The notes beneath the pieces are model-generated. The model was not told where the DNA came from. It made no database searches and worked only from the letters and a program-made list of their open reading frames with translations. The position numbers and the translations under genes are program-made. From the NCBI RefSeq assembly GCF_002238335.1, contig NZ_CP022347.1, forward strand, positions 186,001 to 250,000: DNA of 64,000 bases. Direction: 5' to 3'. Every line of letters starts with the position of its first letter. Within the stretch, counting starts at the first letter, position 1. Positions 27,421-36,983 of this stretch are shown piece by piece. Origin of the DNA: Campylobacter avium LMG 24591. GTDB taxonomy: Bacteria > Campylobacterota > Campylobacteria > Campylobacterales > Campylobacteraceae.

Positions 27421-28018
27421 TTTTAATTACTTCTTCAAGGTGTGTAGCTATATAAGCTGCCATTTTATTTAAAACATTATTGAATGTTATAATTGTTTGT
27501 TCTATGTTATCTGGCGGTCCTATTCTATGCTCAAATATCACGACCCTTTGCTCTAAAATTTTGTTACTTTTTGCTTCTATTAAGCTAAAGTTTACCCTGC
27601 TTTCTACATATACTTTTCCTTCTTCTTTATATAGCTTTTCAAAGCTTTCTAGGTCAAGTTCTAAGAGATAATCAACATTAGCACTTGTATTAGCTAACAT
27701 AACAGCACTAAAGAGCTTAGAATTTTCAAAATACCTCTTAAGCTTGGCTTCTAAAAAATTTACAGGTGAATCAGAAAAAACGTGTTTTGCGTATTTACCA
27801 AACACAGAGCCTTGCCTGTAGTAAATTTTGTTTGTTTTAAGATAAAAGGGTGATTGTATGCTTAGAATTTGCAAACTCTTTTTACTTTTATACGAATCTG
27901 TTTTAACCTTTGCTTCGTTTATGTGCAAACTATGTGCTGTTGGCTCTTCAACCACATCCGGTTTAAAAGAACAAGCACTAAAAAATAAAAACAAAAAGCT
28001 TAGTAAAAATTTTTTCAT
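27410..28018 (-). CDS. Lipoprotein, ABC-transport auxiliary (PqiC-like)
   Basis: 202-residue lipoprotein with a lipobox at residues 13-16 (FSAC). The mature part (LQILSIQSPFYLKTNKIYYRQ, VNFLEAKLKRYFENSKLFSAV, DYLLELDLESFEKLY) has the pattern of the ABC_trans_aux/DUF330 family, which includes PqiC. These proteins probably sit at the outer membrane as partner of an MCE transporter. It directly follows the MlaD-like gene, one base apart, and closes the Iam/Mla operon. Confidence 0.75.
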   Translation of the reverse strand: MKKFLLSFLFLFFSACSFKPDVVEEPTAHSLHINEAKVKTDSYKSKKSLQILSIQSPFYLKTNKIYYRQGSVFGKYAKHVFSDSPVNFLEAKLKRYFENSKLFSAVMLANTSANVDYLLELDLESFEKLYKEEGKVYVESRVNFSLIEAKSNKILEQRVVIFEHRIGPPDNIEQTIITFNNVLNKMAAYIATHLEEVIKNLE

Positions 28019-28019
28019 C

Positions 28020-28820
28020 TCATTCTCCAGGTGCTGGTTTTGTTTTCGTGCCTTTGAAAAATATATCAGAAGGACTTTGCTCTAATTGTTTGGCAAATTC
28101 AGTTATGGTCACTAGCAATTCTTGTAAAGCGCTTAGATTATTAGCTAGCAAAAAACTTACCTTATCGTAATCTTTTAGCGTATTTACGCTATCTTCTGCA
28201 AACCTAGCCACCGCAACGGATGCTTGCTCAACTCTTTTTGCCATAGAATTTATGTTGCTAATGGCTGCATTTAGGGTTTTTAAGCTGTTTGAGATATTAT
28301 TTAAATTTTGCTGGCTAAAAAGCTGCCTCATGCTTTCATTTGTAAAATCAATCAAATCAAAAATTCTATCGCTTTGCTTGCCAATGGAGGCGAACAAGCT
28401 TTCCTTTGCCTTTATAGTAGGGGGCTGCGAATTTGACGAGACCAAAGGCTCTTTAGGCTTTTGCTCATCATTTGTAAGCTCTACATACTTAAGCCCTGTT
28501 ATGCCTTGTAGTCCCAAAGAAGCAATAGTGGATGTGTAAATAGGCGCTCCTTCTTTTACTTTTATTAAAATTTTAACCAAGGTATCGCCGTTATCTGCCT
28601 TATATAAAGATAAATCCTCAACGCTGCCAATCTCAACCCCAAGCAGCCTAACAGGTGCTTTTAAACCAAGCCCAGAAACTGATTCTTTGATAAAAATTTG
28701 ATAATAAGTAAAATTTTGCTTTGATGAAAAGCCGTTAAGCCAAATCAGCACAAATAAAGACGCAAAGAAAATTCCAAATACAAAGATGCCTACCCAAAAA
28801 TACTTAGCTTTATTTTCCAT
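28020..28820 (-). CDS. MCE-domain lipid-transport protein (MlaD-like)
   Basis: 266-residue periplasmic protein fixed by one N-terminal span (about residues 8-28). An MCE domain follows (SVSGLGLKAPVRLLGVEIGSV, LVKILIKVKEGAPIY, SLGLQGITGLKYVEL). The C-terminal 120 residues are helical and probably form a coiled coil or needle. MCE rings shuttle phospholipids between the two membranes. It lies between the ATPase gene and the lipoprotein gene in a four-gene operon. Confidence 0.88.
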   Translation of the reverse strand: MENKAKYFWVGIFVFGIFFASLFVLIWLNGFSSKQNFTYYQIFIKESVSGLGLKAPVRLLGVEIGSVEDLSLYKADNGDTLVKILIKVKEGAPIYTSTIASLGLQGITGLKYVELTNDEQKPKEPLVSSNSQPPTIKAKESLFASIGKQSDRIFDLIDFTNESMRQLFSQQNLNNISNSLKTLNAAISNINSMAKRVEQASVAVARFAEDSVNTLKDYDKVSFLLANNLSALQELLVTITEFAKQLEQSPSDIFFKGTKTKPAPGE

Positions 28821-28822
28821 AT

Positions 28823-29548
28823 CTACCCCATAAATTTATTGTAAAGTTCTTTATCTTGCTTTAAAAGCTCCTCATGAGTTCCCATGAAGGCTATTTGCCT
28901 ATTTTGTAAAATCAAAAATCTATCAAGGGTATTTCTCATACTTTCTTTATCGTGCGTAACCATAACTATACTTAAATTTAGCCCTTCTTTAAGGCTTAAA
29001 ATAAGCTCATCAAATTCCCTTGAGGACTGCGGATCAAGCCCGGATGTTGGCTCATCTAAGAACAAAAGCTTAGAATCAAGCACCAAGGCTCTTGCTATGG
29101 CTACCCTTTTTACCATGCCCCCGCTTAGCTCGCTTGGATAAAGCTTTGCAACACTTTCATCAAGCCCGGACATTTTAAGCTTCATATAGACAAGCTCTTT
29201 GATTGAAAGTTCGCTAAGTTTTGTGTATTCTCTAAGCGGCAAGGCTATATTTTCAAAGACTGTAAAAAAACTAAATAAAGCACCAAATTGAAAAACCACT
29301 CCCCAACTTTGCTTAAGCTTTAAACTTTCCTCCTCAGTAATTTTATTTAAGTTCTTGCCCAAGATGATGTATTCTCCACTTTGGCACTCATCAAGTGCTA
29401 ACATCTGCCTTAAAAGCACCGATTTTCCAGCACCGCTTCCGCCCAAAATTCCAAAAATTTCATTTTCATTTACAAAGAAATTTAAATCCTTGTGTATTAA
29501 TTTATCCTCAAATTTGGTGTTAATATGCCTTGCTTCAATGACTTTCAT
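28823..29548 (-). CDS. iamA: Lipid-transport ABC ATPase IamA (MlaF-like)
   Basis: ATPase of an Mla-type lipid transporter, 241 residues. Walker A is LGGSGAGKSVLLR, the signature LSGGMVKRVAIARA (with GGM as is usual in MlaF), Walker B LLFLDEPTSGLDP, and the H-loop VTHDK. In C. jejuni the homologue is called IamA, the invasion-associated marker. It overlaps iamB by four bases. Confidence 0.87.
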   Translation of the reverse strand: MKVIEARHINTKFEDKLIHKDLNFFVNENEIFGILGGSGAGKSVLLRQMLALDECQSGEYIILGKNLNKITEEESLKLKQSWGVVFQFGALFSFFTVFENIALPLREYTKLSELSIKELVYMKLKMSGLDESVAKLYPSELSGGMVKRVAIARALVLDSKLLFLDEPTSGLDPQSSREFDELILSLKEGLNLSIVMVTHDKESMRNTLDRFLILQNRQIAFMGTHEELLKQDKELYNKFMG

Positions 29549-30648
29549 ATGCCAGCCTGAGTTAAAAATATAGAAAAAATAGCGTCAAAGGCTATCACCC
29601 AAAAGATAGCATTTACAACGCTTTTTGTGGTGTAAATTCCTATGCTTTCTGTTGTGTTTTTCACGCCAAGTCCTCTGTAGCAAGCTATAAGGCCTATTAA
29701 AAAGCCAAACATAGGGGCTTTTGCAATGCCTATGATTATATGTTTTACGTCTATAGCTTCTTTGAACCTGCGTATAAATTCAACATAGTTTATGCCTAAA
29801 TTTAAATCAGCAACAAGCATTCCGCCAAAGATACTAACCGCGTCTGCAAAGGCTACTATTAAAGGCATGGAAAATGTAAGTGCTAAAACACGAGGCAAAA
29901 CAACGAAATAAATAGGATGAAAACCCATGGTTCTCATCGCATTTATCTCATCACTTATCTTCATAACGCCAATTTGCGCCGTGTAAGAACTCGCACTGCG
30001 TCCGGCTATAACTATAGCAGCTATTAAAGGAGCTATCTCTCTTGTGGCTGAAATTCCCACCAAATCAACTATGAAAATATTTGCCCCAAAACGCTCTAGC
30101 TGATACGCTGCTTGATATGCTAAAACAACCCCTACCAATAAAGAAGTTAAGGCTATTATGCCGCTTGCATTTAAGGCACTGTGCTCCACATGATACAAAA
30201 AGGCTTTAAAGCGAATTTTTCTAAAATCTAGGCATGATTTATAAAGAGCAAAGAGCACAAAACCGGTAAATGTGATAAAGTCTTTTAAAGATGAGGCATA
30301 AGCACAAACGCTACTTCCTAAAAGAACGAAAAAATTTTCACTTTTTTTGCTTTTGCTGTCTATGCTGTATGCTTTATAGTATTTTTTACATAGTTTAAAA
30401 AGGGCTTGATTTTTTTCATCAAGTCCTTGGAATTTAACGGTCTTGCCATTTTGCGTAAAATTATGTTCTAAGGATAAAAAAAAGCGAATTGCAGCCATGT
30501 CTATGCTGCTTAAGTTTGAAAAATCAAAGACAACGCAAGGTTTATCAATATCAAAGCTTTTGTTTTCATAATCCACAACCGAGAATTTATCCCACTTTTT
30601 GCTGATTACAAACACTGTTTCCTTGGGTTCTTGTTTGATTTCAAGCAT
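29545..30648 (-). CDS. iamB: Lipid-transport permease IamB with N-terminal STAS domain (MlaE-like)
   Basis: 367-residue protein. Residues 1-95 form a STAS-like domain (VVFDFSNLSSIDMAAIRFFL), which in the E. coli system is the separate protein MlaB; the rest is an MlaE permease of five or six spans with the family motifs YQAAYQLERFGANIFIVDLV, PLIAAIVIAGRSASSYTAQIG and INAMRTMGFHPI. It begins the Iam operon three bases after tkt, so the two may be transcribed together. Confidence 0.87.
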   Translation of the reverse strand: MLEIKQEPKETVFVISKKWDKFSVVDYENKSFDIDKPCVVFDFSNLSSIDMAAIRFFLSLEHNFTQNGKTVKFQGLDEKNQALFKLCKKYYKAYSIDSKSKKSENFFVLLGSSVCAYASSLKDFITFTGFVLFALYKSCLDFRKIRFKAFLYHVEHSALNASGIIALTSLLVGVVLAYQAAYQLERFGANIFIVDLVGISATREIAPLIAAIVIAGRSASSYTAQIGVMKISDEINAMRTMGFHPIYFVVLPRVLALTFSMPLIVAFADAVSIFGGMLVADLNLGINYVEFIRRFKEAIDVKHIIIGIAKAPMFGFLIGLIACYRGLGVKNTTESIGIYTTKSVVNAIFWVIAFDAIFSIFLTQAGI

Positions 30649-30651
30649 AAG

Positions 30652-32541
30652 TTAAAGCCTGAGCAAATATTCATAAAGCTTTTCTATGTTAAAGCCAAAA
30701 TGAGCGAAAACATCGCTATCCTTGCCGCTTTCTCCAAAACTTTGCATAATGTAAAGCTCATCGCAAAATTTATAAAGTTCAAGTGAATGCAAGGCTTCCA
30801 CGCCCACAACCTTAGACTTTAACAATCTTTGTTTATAAGCCTCATCTTGCTTTTCAAAAAGCTCAAAACAAGGCATGGATACTACATTGCAGCCTATATT
30901 ATTTTCATTTAATTTTTCAGCAACACTCATGCACAAAGCAAGCTCAGAACCACTTGCTAGTAGCGTAAATTTAGGATTGGCATCTTCTTTTAGCAAATAA
31001 GCTCCGTTTTCAACATCGCCAAAAATAGGCTTGCTTAAAGCCTTTAATTTTTGTCTTGAAAGTATAAATGCGCAAGGAAATTCGCTTTTTAATGCTATTT
31101 GCCAAGCTTTTAAATTCTCATAAGCATTTGCCACTCTAAAACTTAGGAAATTTGGCATGGCTCTAAAGGTGCTTAACTGCTCTATAGGCTGATGAGTAGG
31201 ACCATCTTCTCCAACTCCTATACTATCGTGAGTAAAGATGAAAAAATGCTTTAATTTCATAAGTGCAGCCATTCTAGCAGCAGGTTTTAAATACTCACTA
31301 AAAACAAAAAAGGTAGCCGAAAAAGGCAAGAAAAGCCCGTATCTAGCAAAGGCATTATTAATCGCAGCCATTGCGTGTTCTCTTATACCATAATGTATAT
31401 TTTTACCCTCTACAAAATCTCCCATGCCTTTAAGTTCTGTTTTATTTGAAGGGGCTAAATCAGCAGAACCGCCTAAAAATCCTTCCAAATTTTTAGCTAT
31501 GGCATTTAAAATTTCAAAATTGCTATCTCTAGTGGCCATATCCTTAGAGAAATCAAAATCTGGGTAGTTAATTTCATCAAAATTTGGATTTAAAAGCCTT
31601 TCTAGCAAGTCTTTTTTATCTGATTTTTCAAGTTCTGCTTTCCATTTTGCTTCTTCTAAATCGCCAAGTTCAATAGCACTTTCAAATCTAAGCCTTACAT
31701 CATCTGGCACAAAAAAAGTTTTGTTAGGGTCAAAACCACTAGCCTTTTTAGCCCTTTGTATAAGCTCGCTTCCTAGAGGCGCTCCGTGACTGTGATGAGA
31801 GCCTTCAAGCTCTAGGGCATTTTTTGCGATTGTAGTTTTTGCTATGATCAAACTAGGTTTTAAGCTTCTTTTGGCCTTTTTTAAGGCTTCATCTATTTGC
31901 TTAAAATCATGTCCATCTATTTCAAAAACCTCAAAGCCTTGTGCCTTAAATCTCAAGGAAACATCCTCATTAAAAGCGATTTTAACATCTCCTTCGATGG
32001 AAATTCCATTGCTATCATAAATTATTATAAGGTTGTCAAGTTTGTGCAAAGAGGCTAAAGAACAGGCTTCGTACGAAATTCCCTCTTGCAAATCCCCATC
32101 TCCGCAAAGACAGTACACATTATGATTTATCAAATCCTCACCCAAAAGCTTAGCAGCCTTTTTCGCAGCCATAGCAAAGCCAACAGCATTTGCAAGACCT
32201 TGCCCCAAAGGACCTGTTGCAATCTCAATGCCCGGAGTGATAAGCTCTGGGTGTCCTGGAGTTTTTGAGTATAGTTGTCTAAAGTTCTTTAAATCATTTA
32301 AGCTTATATCATAGCCACTTAGATGTAAAAAACTATAAATCAAAGCAGAGATGTGGCCTCCTGAAAATACTATCCTATCTCTGTTTAGCCAGCTTGGGTT
32401 TTTGGGATTATGTTTTAGGTGATACGATAAGGCTGTTAAAATATCTGCTAAGCCAAGTGCGGCTCCTGGGTGTCCGCTGTTTGCTTCTTGCACCATGTCA
32501 GCACTTAAAAATCTTAATGTATTTGCTTGTTTTTGTAACAT
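30652..32541 (-). CDS. tkt: Transketolase
   Basis: Thiamine-diphosphate enzyme of the non-oxidative pentose phosphate route, moving two-carbon units between sugar phosphates. Signatures are SGHPGAALGLAD near the N-terminus, the TPP site GDGDLQEGISYEA, and the transketolase motif GVGEDGPTHQPIEQL. At 629 residues it is near the usual length. It lies ten bases after ispA in a long minus-strand run. Confidence 0.96.
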   Translation of the reverse strand: MLQKQANTLRFLSADMVQEANSGHPGAALGLADILTALSYHLKHNPKNPSWLNRDRIVFSGGHISALIYSFLHLSGYDISLNDLKNFRQLYSKTPGHPELITPGIEIATGPLGQGLANAVGFAMAAKKAAKLLGEDLINHNVYCLCGDGDLQEGISYEACSLASLHKLDNLIIIYDSNGISIEGDVKIAFNEDVSLRFKAQGFEVFEIDGHDFKQIDEALKKAKRSLKPSLIIAKTTIAKNALELEGSHHSHGAPLGSELIQRAKKASGFDPNKTFFVPDDVRLRFESAIELGDLEEAKWKAELEKSDKKDLLERLLNPNFDEINYPDFDFSKDMATRDSNFEILNAIAKNLEGFLGGSADLAPSNKTELKGMGDFVEGKNIHYGIREHAMAAINNAFARYGLFLPFSATFFVFSEYLKPAARMAALMKLKHFFIFTHDSIGVGEDGPTHQPIEQLSTFRAMPNFLSFRVANAYENLKAWQIALKSEFPCAFILSRQKLKALSKPIFGDVENGAYLLKEDANPKFTLLASGSELALCMSVAEKLNENNIGCNVVSMPCFELFEKQDEAYKQRLLKSKVVGVEALHSLELYKFCDELYIMQSFGESGKDSDVFAHFGFNIEKLYEYLLRL

Positions 32542-32550
32542 AAAAAATCC

Positions 32551-33396
32551 TTATAGGTATATTTGTATAAGTTCTAGCAAGGAGGGCGCTATATCTTTAT
32601 CAATGCTTCTTAAGTCCTCTTTGCATTCATTTAGTAGCTTTTCTTTGGCTGTTTTCGCACCTTCAAGTCCTAATAAATTCACAAATGAGTTTTTATTAAC
32701 ATCATTTTTGCTCGGTTTTCCAAGCTGCGTTTCATCCATCGTGTAATCTATAATGTCATCATTGATTTGAAAGACAAGTCCTATTTTTAAGCCAAATTCA
32801 TACAACAAAGAGCATTTTTTTTCCTCTAATTCGCAAAGCAAAGAGGCCATTTTAAGCGAAGCTGCTATCAGCCTTCCTGTTTTGTGTGTGTGCAGGAATT
32901 TAAGCTCTTCTAAATTTAGCTTTTTGTTTTCAAAATAACAGTCAATTGCTTGTCCCAGCACCATGCCATTAAGCCCTGCATTATAAGCTAGAGTTTGTAT
33001 CAAAGCCACTTTTATGCTATCTTTTACCTTGAGTTTTGAAAGCACTAAAAAAGCCTCGGTATTTAAGGCATCGCCCACTAAGATAGCCGTTGTTTCGTCG
33101 TATCTTTTGTGTAGGGTTTGTTCTCCTCGCCTTAAATCAGCATTATCCATAGCCGGCAAATCATCATGTATTAAAGAATATGTATGTATAAATTCCAAAG
33201 CCAAGGCCGCGTCTAAGGCAACATCAAGCATTTGATTTTTCTTACAAGAGACCACAGTTAATAAAAGCTGTGCTCTAAAGTGCTTCCCGCCCACTATGAG
33301 CATTCTTGCAAGTGCTTCATTAAAAAATGGATGAAAGCTGTCAATATAAGGTAAATTCTTTGATAAATGCTCAGCAAATAGAGCTTTTAAATTCAC
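32551..33396 (-). CDS. ispA: Short-chain polyprenyl diphosphate synthase IspA
   Basis: Makes farnesyl (or geranylgeranyl) diphosphate, 281 residues. The first aspartate-rich motif is in LIHDDLPAMDNADLRRG and the second in NDDIIDYT. The residues just before the first motif (LALEFIHTYS) fit the bacterial farnesyl type. It starts with GTG overlapping the previous TGA by four bases. It provides precursor for undecaprenyl and menaquinone tails. Confidence 0.9.
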   Translation of the reverse strand: MNLKALFAEHLSKNLPYIDSFHPFFNEALARMLIVGGKHFRAQLLLTVVSCKKNQMLDVALDAALALEFIHTYSLIHDDLPAMDNADLRRGEQTLHKRYDETTAILVGDALNTEAFLVLSKLKVKDSIKVALIQTLAYNAGLNGMVLGQAIDCYFENKKLNLEELKFLHTHKTGRLIAASLKMASLLCELEEKKCSLLYEFGLKIGLVFQINDDIIDYTMDETQLGKPSKNDVNKNSFVNLLGLEGAKTAKEKLLNECKEDLRSIDKDIAPSLLELIQIYL

Positions 33397-34490
33397 TTCA
33401 CTAACCTTACGAAGAATTGAAATTCACCGTCTCCCTTCGAACTAGCACTAGAGCCTATCTTTGGTAAATTCTTGCTTGATCTTGAGATGAGTATGTTAAA
33501 CTCCGTCCCACTTGCTAGGATTCTTTGCACGGAATTTGTATCTCTTACTATCTGGTTGTTAATCCTTAGAATTTTATCGCCAACCAAAAGCCCAGCCCTT
33601 GAGGCGTTTGAATTTGCTTCTATCTTGCTTACCACAAGATTGTTTCTTAGACTAAAGCCTAAATTTGAGCGGTAGTCGTTGTTTTTAACAGTAACTACTG
33701 TCTTTTTATTATTGTTAGAATTTTGCTCTAAAGCAAGCCCTGTTAGCTCCTTAGGCGAAACCATAACAGAGACATTTACATCTGCGTTATCTCTTAGAAT
33801 TTTAAAATATAATGTCGAGCCTCTGTCGGCAAATAAAATCTTTTCATTAAGCTTTCTAATATCATTTGCCGGAACATCATCCACGCTTACTATCTCATCA
33901 TTTACTAAAAACTGCCCTGAATTCCTAACTTTTTCTACATAAATTTTGTTGTTTCTAACCGTGAAATCAACCCCTATATCGCCCCAATAAACATCATTGT
34001 ATTTCATAAAATGCTTTAAGTAGCGATTTCCTATAAAAGAACCATCAGCCAAGGCAATGCCAAGCATATTGCAACACGGCGTGCTAAGCTGGCCAACCTT
34101 AGTTGCGAAGTCTAGCCTGTCTCTTTCGTTTATATCTTGTGCTAGGTATTTTAAATGCCCTATGTAAGCATTTGTAGGGTCAATTATGCCCACCCAATCA
34201 TTTCTAGTTAAATTTTGCTCATCGTACATATTTGTAGGTATGAGGCTAAATTCAGTTCTTACGAGATATAAATTTAAAAAAGGGTCGTATTTTACATATT
34301 TATTAAGCTTTGTGTTTGGATTTTTAACAACAGCTAGCAAATTTTCGCTCAAGGCAAAGGCGTTCATTCCCTCGTAGATAAAAACACTTGCTTTGTTTTT
34401 GTTAAAACAAGCGACAAAGTCCTCAAGTCTTGGTCTTTCAACGGCAAAACTAAAGCTTAGAAATGCCAAAAATAATAATACAAATCTCAT
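33393..34490 (-). CDS. Exported PDZ-domain protein
   Basis: 365-residue protein with a signal peptide (MRFVLLFLAFLSFSFA). The middle part is mainly beta, with a loop containing two adjacent cysteines (STPCCNMLGI). A PDZ domain fills about residues 265-335 (NLVVSKIEANSNASRAGLLVGDKIL). No protease catalytic triad is seen, so it is more likely a scaffold or periplasmic adaptor. It matches Cj1643 in position. ATGA overlap joins it to the YbaB gene. Confidence 0.75.
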   Translation of the reverse strand: MRFVLLFLAFLSFSFAVERPRLEDFVACFNKNKASVFIYEGMNAFALSENLLAVVKNPNTKLNKYVKYDPFLNLYLVRTEFSLIPTNMYDEQNLTRNDWVGIIDPTNAYIGHLKYLAQDINERDRLDFATKVGQLSTPCCNMLGIALADGSFIGNRYLKHFMKYNDVYWGDIGVDFTVRNNKIYVEKVRNSGQFLVNDEIVSVDDVPANDIRKLNEKILFADRGSTLYFKILRDNADVNVSVMVSPKELTGLALEQNSNNNKKTVVTVKNNDYRSNLGFSLRNNLVVSKIEANSNASRAGLLVGDKILRINNQIVRDTNSVQRILASGTEFNILISRSSKNLPKIGSSASSKGDGEFQFFVRLVK

Positions 34491-34789
34491 TTAAAGCCTC
34501 CAAAAATATCGCTTACAACACTGTGCTTGTTTTGATTTACTGTGTTTATAACTTCATTGATTGCAGATATTAGTAAAATTTGCAAGGATTCTTTATCATC
34601 TAGCAAGGAATCATCTATCGCAACATCTATTATTTCACCGTTTCCATTAGCACTTACTTTCACTAAGCCTCCGCCGCTACTTGCGCTAAATTCCCTAGAC
34701 GAAAGCTTTTCCTCAAATTCTTTAGCCTGCTCTTTAGCCTTGTTTAAAAGCTCTGTCATTTTTGAAAAATCCATATTTTCAAACATCAT
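34487..34789 (-). CDS. YbaB/EbfC family nucleoid-associated protein
   Basis: 100-residue DNA-binding protein. It begins with the helix MTELLNKAKEQAKEFEEKL, then the beta hairpin ASSGGGLVKVSANGNGEI and the C-terminal helix, as in YbaB/EbfC. These dimers bind and bridge DNA. It is coupled to the PDZ gene by a four-base overlap and separated by 41 bases from murE. Confidence 0.9.
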   Translation of the reverse strand: MMFENMDFSKMTELLNKAKEQAKEFEEKLSSREFSASSGGGLVKVSANGNGEIIDVAIDDSLLDDKESLQILLISAINEVINTVNQNKHSVVSDIFGGFK

Positions 34790-34830
34790 CTTTCCTAAAA
34801 TTTGTATTATTAAAACTTTATCTTATCATT

Positions 34831-36111
34831 TTAAGATAACTTAGTCAAAAACTCTAAAACAACCTCTTTATCGCTGAAGCTGTGTTTTTGAGACTTGATT
34901 TCTTGGTAATTTTCATCGCCCTTGCCAAGTATAAGCACAAAATCGTCCTTTTGCTTTAGTTCTAAAGCCTTTTGTATGGCTTTTTTTCTATCCACTTCAA
35001 CAAAAACATTCTCATCTACTTCTATCCCGCTTAATATGTCATTGATGATATCTTGTGGCTCCTCATCTCTTGGATTATCGCTTGTTATTATGAGTTTTGA
35101 GGCAAATTTCTTTGCTTCCTTGGCCATTAGAGGCCTCTTGCTCTTATCTCTATTTCCGCCTGCTCCAAAAAGAACTATTAAATTTTTATCCTTTAAGGCA
35201 CTTAAGACCTTGTTAATGCCATCTGGAGTGTGGGCAAAATCAACTATGACTTTATCTGCCACAAGCTCCATTCTGCCGCTAACCCCCTTAAAGGCTCTAA
35301 CTGTTTCAAGCACCTTAGCAAAATCAAGGTCTAAAAGCTCTTTTACAAGGGCGCTTGCCGCTAGGATATTGTAAAGATTAAACAAGCCCGGCAAGCTAGA
35401 ATTTACATCAAAAATTTCTTTTTTATATTCTATCTTTGCCTTAATGCCCTCGTCTAAATCATAAGATAAAATTTTATAATCCGAGCTATCTTTAAATCCA
35501 TAAGTAATGGAATTTACGGGGTTGTAAGCAAAATTCTCATCAGCATTCATGATTTTTAAGCTTTCATCCTCAAAAAAACTTTCTTTCACCCTTTTATACT
35601 CGGCAAGGCTTTTGTGAAAATCCAAATGATCTTGACTTAAATTTGTAAAAACCTTAGCAGCAAAGTTTAGGCCTTCTATCCTATCTTGCGCTATGGCGTG
35701 CGAGCTTACTTCCATAATGAAAAAATCACAGTTTGCCTTCTTAGCCTCGCTTAGATAAGAAAGCAAGGCTAGTATAGGCGGAGTGGTTAGGGATTTTTCA
35801 GCTAAAATTTCTTTGTTTAAAAATACCCCTCTAGTCCCGCACAAAAGGCATTTGTAGCCTAAATTTAGCAAAATGTCATAAATTGCACTTGATACTGTTG
35901 TTTTGCCGTTTGTTCCGCTTACGCCTATGATTTTAATGCTCTCATCAATGCCTAGCATTTTTTTGCACTCAGCAACAGTAATTACCTTAGCACCTTTGCT
36001 TTTGGCCTCAGCAACAAAGCTTTGATTTTGCTTGCTTTGCAAAAAGTAAGAATTCGGCACAAGTTCTTTGCTATTGTCGCTTATAAAGCTATCTTTGTAT
36101 TTTATAATCAT
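34831..36111 (-). CDS. murE: UDP-MurNAc-tripeptide synthetase MurE
   Basis: Cytoplasmic ligase adding the third amino acid of the peptidoglycan stem peptide. The ATP-binding loop is SGTNGKTTVSSAI; the sequence SDNPRDEEP holds the DNPR motif of enzymes that use meso-diaminopimelate. At 426 residues it is slightly shorter than E. coli MurE because of a short N-terminal domain. It overlaps the next upstream gene by 23 bases. DapD, in the same window, serves diaminopimelate synthesis. Confidence 0.94.
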   Translation of the reverse strand: MIIKYKDSFISDNSKELVPNSYFLQSKQNQSFVAEAKSKGAKVITVAECKKMLGIDESIKIIGVSGTNGKTTVSSAIYDILLNLGYKCLLCGTRGVFLNKEILAEKSLTTPPILALLSYLSEAKKANCDFFIMEVSSHAIAQDRIEGLNFAAKVFTNLSQDHLDFHKSLAEYKRVKESFFEDESLKIMNADENFAYNPVNSITYGFKDSSDYKILSYDLDEGIKAKIEYKKEIFDVNSSLPGLFNLYNILAASALVKELLDLDFAKVLETVRAFKGVSGRMELVADKVIVDFAHTPDGINKVLSALKDKNLIVLFGAGGNRDKSKRPLMAKEAKKFASKLIITSDNPRDEEPQDIINDILSGIEVDENVFVEVDRKKAIQKALELKQKDDFVLILGKGDENYQEIKSQKHSFSDKEVVLEFLTKLS

Positions 36112-36646
36112 CTTTTAATCTTAATCTTTTAGTAAAATTTTCAAATCTCACATCGCCCAAAAAATAGTGACTGATGTATTCTAAATAATCCAAAATAAAC
36201 TCCTCATAGCCATTTTCTAAAAGCTTTTCTAAAAAGTCTAAAAAATCATTTTTATTATTTATCACTAATTTTGTGGAAAATATGATGTTTTCAAAGCTTT
36301 TTTTAAAGCCAATCTCCTCAACCCCACGCAAAAAATCACTATAACTTAAGGCCGAATTCTCATCATCTTTTAGCTTTTTTTCTACAAGCTGTCTTGACTC
36401 GCTCATGCTTAGGATGTATTCTAAATCCTCGTATATGTGCTCGTATTTGTAATTAAGCATATAAAAATCAAAAATAACTATGGCTTCATCAGGGGATTTT
36501 AAGGCAAAATCGCAAAGGCTTATAAAATGAAGTAGTTTTTTGTTTTTTCTTTTTTCGTAAGCTAGGGAAAAAAAGATTTTAGCAGTTTTGTAATCTCTTT
36601 GGTAAAAATGCTGTATGCCAAGCTTCTTATAATCTTTCAAACTCAT
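36089..36646 (-). CDS. Hypothetical protein, TPR-like (185 residues)
   Basis: Helical soluble protein. The first 80 residues (LGIQHFYQRDYKTAKIFFSLA) look like TPR repeats; the rest is helical without a known motif. It corresponds in position to Cj1640. It overlaps nfu by 20 bases and murE by 23, so the three are translated together. Function not known. Confidence 0.65.
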   Translation of the reverse strand: MSLKDYKKLGIQHFYQRDYKTAKIFFSLAYEKRKNKKLLHFISLCDFALKSPDEAIVIFDFYMLNYKYEHIYEDLEYILSMSESRQLVEKKLKDDENSALSYSDFLRGVEEIGFKKSFENIIFSTKLVINNKNDFLDFLEKLLENGYEEFILDYLEYISHYFLGDVRFENFTKRLRLKDDYKIQR

Positions 36647-36899
36647 CTTTTCCGCCGCTTAAATTCACGATACTAAGATCAGGATGTATGTCTATTCTTA
36701 GCTGTCTTTGAAGGCTGTGTTTTAGGGTAGTTTCGCTAGCTACGCAGGATTTGCAAGCACCGGTTAAACGCACATAAACCACACCTTGTTTTACACCCAG
36801 AAATTCAAGCCCTCCGCCGTCTCTTTCCAAGATATGAAGTTGCTTGGCTAAGGTATTTTTTACAGGCTCTACAAGTTCCTCATCGCTAAAAGGTATCAT
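36627..36899 (-). CDS. NifU C-terminal domain (Nfu) iron-sulfur carrier
   Basis: 90-residue protein consisting of just the NifU C-terminal domain. The cluster-binding motif is TGACKSCVAS (CxxC), surrounded by the typical sequence GGGLEFLGVKQGVVYVRLTG. Such proteins carry 4Fe-4S clusters to target enzymes. It begins the long minus-strand group and is divergent from the MFS gene. Confidence 0.88.
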   Translation of the reverse strand: MIPFSDEELVEPVKNTLAKQLHILERDGGGLEFLGVKQGVVYVRLTGACKSCVASETTLKHSLQRQLRIDIHPDLSIVNLSGGKDEFERL

Positions 36900-36983
36900 A
36901 CATTCTCCTAAAAAAATTAAACAAATTTACAAAAATTGCCTTTAAAAAAAGGTAAAATAATTTTTTATTTCACAAGGAAAAAC

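Noticed and set aside
34542-35374. Plus-strand ORFs opposite ybaB and murE
   Set aside because: They mirror strong minus-strand genes, have hydrophobic serine-rich translations typical of antisense frames, and lack ribosome sites.
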